Source: Kitasatospora herbaricolor (GTDB lineage: Bacteria > Actinomycetota > Actinomycetes > Streptomycetales > Streptomycetaceae). Taken from it: DNA of 64,000 nt. Below are positions 59,716-64,000 of this stretch, piece after piece. The position numbers were made by a program, and so were the translations under genes. The stretch is taken from contig NZ_JAUSVA010000002.1 in assembly GCF_030813695.1 (NCBI RefSeq), positions 682,001 to 746,000 of the forward strand. The letters run 5' to 3'. Below the pieces are notes generated by a model that had not been told where the DNA came from, ran no database searches, and saw nothing but the letters and a program-made list of their open reading frames with translations. The stretch's first letter is position 1. Each line of letters opens with the position of its first letter.

Positions 59716-60675
59716 TCAGCCCTTCCGTTCGGTGGTGAGGCGGCCGGCGACGCCGGTGACCAGGCGGCGCAGGGGCGAGACCCGGGCGGCCCGGGCGGTG
59801 CCGCGTCCGTAGCGGCGCTCCAGCCAGGCCTGCGGTCCGCTCAGCAGGGTGGTGAGCACGAGGTACCAGAGGGCGGCGACCACCAGCATCGGGATGACCT
59901 GGTAGTTCTGGGCGTACACGTCCTGGATGTTGGACATCAGGTCGTGGGCGGCGATGACCGAGACGTACGCGGTGGTCTTGAGCATGTTGATGGTCTCGTT
60001 GCCCATCGGCGGGATGATGACCTTCATGGCCTGCGGGAGGACGATCCGGCGCATCGTCAGGGCGGGCTTCATGCCGAGCGAGTGCGCGGCCTCCTGCTGG
60101 CCGGGGTCGACGGACTGGATGCCGGCGCGGACGATCTCGGAGGCGTAGGCGGCCTCGTTGAGGCCCAGTGCGAGCAGGGCGGCGATGCTCGGGGTGAGCA
60201 GGCTGTTGGTGTCGAACCGGACGAACGTCACGGTGGTGAACGGGATGCCGATCATCACGTGCTTGTACAGCGCGGCGGCGTAGGCCCAGAAGATGATCTG
60301 GACCAGCAGCGGGGTGCCGCGGAAGGCCCAGACGAACAGTGAGGACAGGGCGGCCAGGACGGGGTTGGCGGACAGCCGCATGACGGCGACCAGGGTGCCG
60401 AGCGCGAGTCCGACGGCCATGGCGGCCACGGTGAGCCAGAGGGTGGTGACCAGGCCGTCGAAGATGAGGCCGGCGACGAGGTAGTGGCCGACGACGTCCC
60501 AGTGCAGGTTCTGGTTCTTGGCGAGGGAGCCCAGCAGGCCGATCAGGGCGAGGGCGGCGAGGGCGGCGGCGACCCAGCGGCCCCAGTGACGCACGGGCAC
60601 CGCCCGCAGCTGTCGGGGGTGGTCGTCGGCGTCGGCCAGGCGCACCTGCGCGACGGGGTGGAGGGAGGCGGCCAT
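59716..60675 (-). CDS. Polar amino-acid ABC transporter permease
   Basis: The 319-residue protein has a 35-residue polar N-terminus and about six membrane helices with the HisMQ-type coupling motif ([20 protein letters not shown]) and [16 protein letters not shown] single permease gene suggests a homodimeric channel. It lies one base from the substrate-binding gene and four from the ATPase gene. Confidence 0.92.
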   Translation of the reverse strand: MAASLHPVAQVRLADADDHPRQLRAVPVRHWGRWVAAALAALALIGLLGSLAKNQNLHWDVVGHYLVAGLIFDGLVTTLWLTVAAMAVGLALGTLVAVMRLSANPVLAALSSLFVWAFRGTPLLVQIIFWAYAAALYKHVMIGIPFTTVTFVRFDTNSLLTPSIAALLALGLNEAAYASEIVRAGIQSVDPGQQEAAHSLGMKPALTMRRIVLPQAMKVIIPPMGNETINMLKTTAYVSVIAAHDLMSNIQDVYAQNYQVIPMLVVAALWYLVLTTLLSGPQAWLERRYGRGTARAARVSPLRRLVTGVAGRLTTERKG

Positions 60676-60676
60676 G

Positions 60677-61639
60677 TCAGTCCACCGCGCCGTTCTTGGT
60701 GGCCTGCTTGACGGCGATGGAGGCGACGCCGTACTTGTCGTAGATCTTGGCGATCGAGCCGTCGTCGATCAACTGCTGCAGGGCCTTCTGCACGGCGTCG
60801 GTGAGTTCGGGGAGGTTCTTGGAGACGGCGACGCCGTTCGGGGAGGCGTTGTAGCCGCCGGGCGCGGCCGGGTCGTCCACCACCTGGAAGGCCTTGCCGC
60901 CGTCGGCGGTCTTGGCGGTCCAGCCGGCCGCGGGCTTGGTCAGCACGTCGGCGACGACCTTGGCGGAGCGCAGGGCGAGCTGGGCGTCGGAGTCCTTGGG
61001 GAAGGCCTGCACGTCGACGGCGGGCCTGCCGGCGGCCTTGCAGGCGTCCTGCTGCTTGTCGAGGAGCTTCTGCTGGTTGGTGCCGGTCTGCACGGCCACC
61101 GGGCGGCCGCACAGGTCGTTCAGGGTGACGATGCCGTGCGGGTTGCCGGCCTCGACCAGGATGCCGGTGCCGGAGGCGGAGTAGTCGACGAAGTCGACCA
61201 CCTTCTCGCGCTCCTTGTTGTCGGTGATCGCCGAGATCGCGGCGTCGTACTTGCCGGCTTGGATGGCCGGGACGATGCCGTCGAACTTCTGGGCGGTGAA
61301 CTCGAACTTGACGCCGAGCTTGGCCCCGAGGGCCTGGCCGAGGTCGTGGTCGAGGCCGGTCATCTCCGTCTTGCCCTCGGCGATGTACATCTCGAACGGG
61401 GGGTACGGGACGTCGGTGGCGACCCGCACCTTGCCGGCCTTCCTGACGGCCTCCGGCAGGGCGGCGTGCAGGGCGGCGTCCTGCTCGATCTCGACGCCGG
61501 CGACGGTCAGCGCCTTGGGGGCGGCTGCCGCGTCGCCACCGGACGAGCCTGCGTCGCCGGAGCAGGCGGTGAGCAGCAGCGCGCCGCAGGCGGCGAGGGC
61601 GACGGCGGCGGCGCGTCTGATGCGGAGGGTGGTCAGCAC
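60677..61639 (-). CDS. Polar amino-acid ABC transporter substrate-binding lipoprotein
   Basis: The GTG at 61639 follows AGGTACCTCCA. Lipobox LLTAC sets Cys near residue 26. The mature SBP_bac_3 domain has VRVATDVPYPPFEMYIAEGK, TGLDHDLGQALGAKLGVKFE, FDGIVPAIQAGKYDAAISAI and GRPVAVQTGTNQQ. The acidic binding pocket residues (for example near MTGLDHD) suit a basic or zwitterionic ligand such as Arg or β-Asp-Arg. It is the first gene of the importer/peptidase operon. Confidence 0.92.
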   Translation of the reverse strand: MLTTLRIRRAAAVALAACGALLLTACSGDAGSSGGDAAAAPKALTVAGVEIEQDAALHAALPEAVRKAGKVRVATDVPYPPFEMYIAEGKTEMTGLDHDLGQALGAKLGVKFEFTAQKFDGIVPAIQAGKYDAAISAITDNKEREKVVDFVDYSASGTGILVEAGNPHGIVTLNDLCGRPVAVQTGTNQQKLLDKQQDACKAAGRPAVDVQAFPKDSDAQLALRSAKVVADVLTKPAAGWTAKTADGGKAFQVVDDPAAPGGYNASPNGVAVSKNLPELTDAVQKALQQLIDDGSIAKIYDKYGVASIAVKQATKNGAVD

Positions 61640-61734
61640 TGGAGGTACCTCTTCTCACAGGCACCCCGGGGGCCTCACGGGATCCCTGACGGATCTCACC
61701 GCGACCCCGGGGTGCGGGATCTGCCTGTCGAGAA

Positions 61735-61772
61735 GAAATTACACATCCACCATTTCCTTGGCTAGATGTAAT
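61735..61772. promoter_or_regulatory. Candidate RpiR operator between divergent operons
   Basis: GAAAT-N12-ATTTC (61735-61756) overlaps ATTACA-N23-TGTAAT (61738-61772) in an AT-rich patch between the ABC operon and the second cyanophycinase gene. Central position and dyad symmetry fit one regulator controlling both directions. The rest of the 339-bp gap shows no gene. Confidence 0.5.
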
Positions 61773-61978
61773 GACTGTTTCATGTTGGTAACGGAGGCGC
61801 GTCCGGCAGGTTCGGCCTTGACCAGCCAGGAGATCGGCGCACTGATTACACCTTCACAGCCGGCGTGCCGATCTGTATCTTCCGTTTCATCCCCTCCGTT
61901 GCCCCACCTTCGGAGCGGCCCCTCCCCGCCTGCCCGGCTGCACCCACAGACCGTCAGGCCCTCCCCCATGGAGCACAC

Positions 61979-63265
61979 ATGCCCCTCTCCCCCACAGTCG
62001 TCGCCGCCCGCCGCGCCGCGATCGGCACCCTGACCGCGATGGCCCTCGGCGCAGGCGTCCTGGCCCCCGCGACCGGGGCGGCCGCCGCCACGCCCACCGG
62101 CAGCCTGGTGCTGGCCGGGGGCGCCGTCGCCGCCGACAACGCGCAGGTCTACGGCGCCTTCGTCAACCTGGCAGGCGGCGCCCCCAACGCCCGGATCGGC
62201 ATCATCACCGCCGCCTCGGACGTCCCCGCCAACGACCCGAACGCCTCCGACCCCGCGACCTGCAGCAACTCGGTCTGCAACGGCACCTACTACGCGGACC
62301 TGCTCAAGAACACGTACCACGTGGCCGACGCCCAGTGGATCCCGATCGACCTGGACCACATCTCCAACAACGCCAGCAGCTCGGTGGTCAACCAGATCAA
62401 CTCCCTCAACGGCTTCTTCTTCGGCGGCGGGGACCAGAGCCGGCTGGTCACCACCCTGCTCAAGGGCGACAACTCCGACTCCCCCGCCCTGGCCGCGATC
62501 CGGGCCAGGTTCAACACCGGCGCCGTCATCATGGGCACCAGCGCCGGCACCGCCATCGCCAACGGCCGCGACATGGTCACCGGCGGCGAGAGCTGGGACG
62601 CCCTGCGGTACGGCGCCTCCACCAGCGTCAGCAGCAGCTACCCGGACGACCTCTCCTACCGGCCGGAGGGCGGCTTCAACTTCTTCACCTCCGGCCTGCT
62701 CGACACCCACTTCGCCGCCCGCGGGCGGGAGGGACGCATCACCCGCCTGGCCGCCGACACCGGCCACACCCGGGCCTTCGGCATCGACGAGGACACCGCC
62801 CTCGTGGTCACCAACCCCGGTGCCGCCAACGAGAGCGACAAGGTCGTCGGGAGCCACGGGGTCTCCGTCCTCGACCTGCGCAACGCCACCGCCGGCACCT
62901 CTTCCGGCTACTGGGCCGTCGACAACGTCAGATGGAGCTACCTGACCGGCGGGGACACCTACACCCCGGGCACCTGGACGAGCACCTCCGCCAAGCCCGC
63001 CTACGCGCCGTCCGGCGGCAGCGTCGGGTCCCGGTGGACGGACGTGTTCTCCTCCCCGAACTCTCCGACCGACCACGCCTACCGGATGGTCACCATGGCC
63101 ACCGAGCTCGTCAACGCCGGCCGCAGCACCACGCAGTACGGCATCAGCTACGAGAGCGGCCCGACCTTCGAGGCCGACCTCACCAAGGGCACCGGCTACA
63201 AGGCCTGGAAGAGCGGCAGCACGGTCTCCTTCGCGAACCTCACCACCCACCTCTACGTCTACTGA
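61979..63265 (+). CDS. Exported cyanophycinase-family peptidase (S51), second copy
   Basis: The 428-residue paralogue of the product at 56261 has a signal peptide (to about residue 37), nucleophile S188 in MGTSAG, FFFGGGDQSRLV, and SGLLDTHFAARGREGRITRL. The blocks PATCSNSVCNGTYYADL and VTGGESWDALR are shared with the first copy, and the C-terminal domain is conserved. It is divergent from the importer operon. Two exported copies may differ in chain-end preference or expression. Start ATG 61979 is the one that begins the signal peptide. Confidence 0.85.
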   Translation: MPLSPTVVAARRAAIGTLTAMALGAGVLAPATGAAAATPTGSLVLAGGAVAADNAQVYGAFVNLAGGAPNARIGIITAASDVPANDPNASDPATCSNSVCNGTYYADLLKNTYHVADAQWIPIDLDHISNNASSSVVNQINSLNGFFFGGGDQSRLVTTLLKGDNSDSPALAAIRARFNTGAVIMGTSAGTAIANGRDMVTGGESWDALRYGASTSVSSSYPDDLSYRPEGGFNFFTSGLLDTHFAARGREGRITRLAADTGHTRAFGIDEDTALVVTNPGAANESDKVVGSHGVSVLDLRNATAGTSSGYWAVDNVRWSYLTGGDTYTPGTWTSTSAKPAYAPSGGSVGSRWTDVFSSPNSPTDHAYRMVTMATELVNAGRSTTQYGISYESGPTFEADLTKGTGYKAWKSGSTVSFANLTTHLYVY

Positions 63266-63387
63266 CCGACCACCGGCAGCGGCCCGGCACCGACCTGACA
63301 CCGGACCACCGCCGGACCACCGCCGCGGGCGACGGCCCGGCAGGTGTCCGGGCCGGCCCGGATGTCGGCGGCTGACGCGCCACCACC

Positions 63388-63422
63388 ACCGCGCCCCCCG
63401 GAGCCGTCCGGAGGGGCGCGGT
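63388..63422 (+). terminator. Hairpin downstream of the second cyanophycinase gene
   Basis: ACCGCGCCCCCCGGA pairs with TCCGG-A-GGGGCGCGGT (one bulged A) around a 4-base loop, 122 bases after the stop. The remainder of 63266-63624 shows no gene. Confidence 0.6.
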
Positions 63423-63624
63423 TCGCACCGGGCCGGGCCCGGGGGCGGGCAACAGGCGGGCCCCTGGCGTGACTTCCGCCACATCTCCCCCGTCGACCAC
63501 GGGTCAACTGTCGCTCGCCCTGACCGAATCCGCTGGTCACAGCCACAATTCGAGCTGCGGACGGAGGCGGGACCGGACAAAACGATCTAGCTGTCCACGA
63601 GGGATTGGGCCTAGCCTGCCCGCC

Positions 63625-64000
63625 ATGTCCCAGAACACGAACACCCCCGACATCCCCGCCCAGCAGAACGCTCCGGCCGGTGAATCCGCCAAGGTGCAGC
63701 GCCAGGTGCAGCAGCAGGCGGGCATCGGACCGGTCTCCGGCGGCGGTGGCACCCTCTTCTCCGAGCCGGTCCTGGTGGTGAACCAGAAGGCCAAGCTGAT
63801 CGAGCTGACCAACGAGTACTCGGTCTTCGACCAGCAGGGCGCCACGCTGGGCTCGGTGGTCCAGGTCGGCCAGAGCGGGCTGCGCAAGGTGATCCGGCTG
63901 CTCTTCTCCATCGACCAGTACCTGACCCACAAGCTGGAGATCCGCGACGCGCGGGGCACGCCGGTGCTGCTGCTGACCCGCCCGGCGAAGTTCATCAAGT
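63625..64000 (+). CDS. Scramblase/LURP-one-like protein, 3'-truncated by window edge
   Basis: The ATG at 63625 begins a Gln/Pro-rich N-terminus (SQNTNTPDIPAQQNAPAGES; VQRQVQQQAG). The phospholipid scramblase-related domain follows (GGTLFSEPVLVVNQKAKLIE; LTNEYSVFDQQGATLGSVVQ; KVIRLLFSIDQYLTHKLEIR) and runs off the window. These cytoplasmic tubby-like-fold proteins are common in actinomycetes; the role is unknown. Confidence 0.85.
   Translation, partial: MSQNTNTPDIPAQQNAPAGESAKVQRQVQQQAGIGPVSGGGGTLFSEPVLVVNQKAKLIELTNEYSVFDQQGATLGSVVQVGQSGLRKVIRLLFSIDQYLTHKLEIRDARGTPVLLLTRPAKFIK

Noticed and set aside
61739..63580. 613-codon minus-strand frame
   Set aside because: Antisense shadow of the second cyanophycinase gene (Gly/Val-rich).
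1..64000. tRNA, rRNA or complete prophage
   Set aside because: No tRNA-like cloverleaf, rRNA segment, integrase or phage structural gene was recognised. The holin-like remnant belongs to a chromosomal envelope operon.

Overview
The base composition (very high GC, strong GC3 bias), the gene families (RbpA, HelD, RheA/Hsp18, Asp23 and AmaP clusters, DUF2267, DUF6286, DUF6328, HAF-repeat protein) and the GTG/TTG starts with GGAGG-type ribosome sites point to a Streptomyces- or Kitasatospora-like actinomycete. The window looks like chromosomal accessory sequence. It holds one intact insertion sequence and many decayed genes in its first 33 kb, then mostly intact genes. No rRNA, tRNA or CRISPR array was seen.

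Region 1 (1-8950): a truncated SpoIIE-type phosphatase, a decayed PAP2-like gene, a frameshifted secreted HAF-repeat protein, a frameshifted conserved gene, a HAD phosphatase, an SRPBCC protein, a short coupled leader ORF with a DUF6328 membrane protein, and a DJ-1/PfpI remnant next to a complete IS5-family element. The element has 20-bp inverted repeats and a CTAG target duplication, and it carries an unexplained passenger gene.

Region 2 (9000-28400) is dense in stress signalling. An epoxide-hydrolase-like enzyme and a WYL regulator share a divergent promoter with a palindrome. A second SpoIIE-like protein lies opposite a MarR regulator. Then comes a complete partner-switching locus: PAS-GAF-SpoIIE phosphatase, cobalamin-binding sensor, STAS antagonist, HATPase anti-sigma factor and a SigB/SigF-type sigma factor. 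An Asp23/AmaP envelope operon runs divergently from an ECF sigma factor. A frameshifted STAS gene is coupled to two DUF2267 genes. Hsp18 and its repressor RheA face each other across a TGTCATC-N5-GATGACA operator, and another STAS gene follows.

Region 3 (28800-41500): an NmrA-like reductase with an HxlR regulator; two inverted copies of a 'hydrophobic protein / CsbD' divergent cassette (30.9-31.5 kb and 37.4-37.9 kb), each bounded by terminator-like hairpins; a DUF4235/DUF3618/holin envelope operon with a decayed first gene; a TetR regulator; a HelD-type RNA polymerase helicase; an AI-2E family transporter; and a cardiolipin-synthase-like phospholipase D.

Region 4 (41500-55000): a quinone-oxidoreductase-like enzyme and a MarR regulator sharing a 14-bp inverted-repeat operator, an NCS2 nucleobase permease behind a strong promoter, a small lipoprotein, a secreted ThuA-ricin lectin protein, two unrecognised divergent genes, an EamA exporter with a LysR regulator, RbpA, a secreted TAP-like peptidase, a GNAT enzyme and a hypothetical protein.

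Region 5 (55258-63265) is a coherent catabolic locus. It encodes two exported cyanophycinase-family (S51) peptidases, a polar amino-acid ABC importer, an M20 peptidase and an RpiR regulator. A plausible reading is extracellular depolymerisation of cyanophycin or a similar isopeptide polymer, uptake of the product, and cytoplasmic hydrolysis. The window ends inside a scramblase/LURP-like gene.
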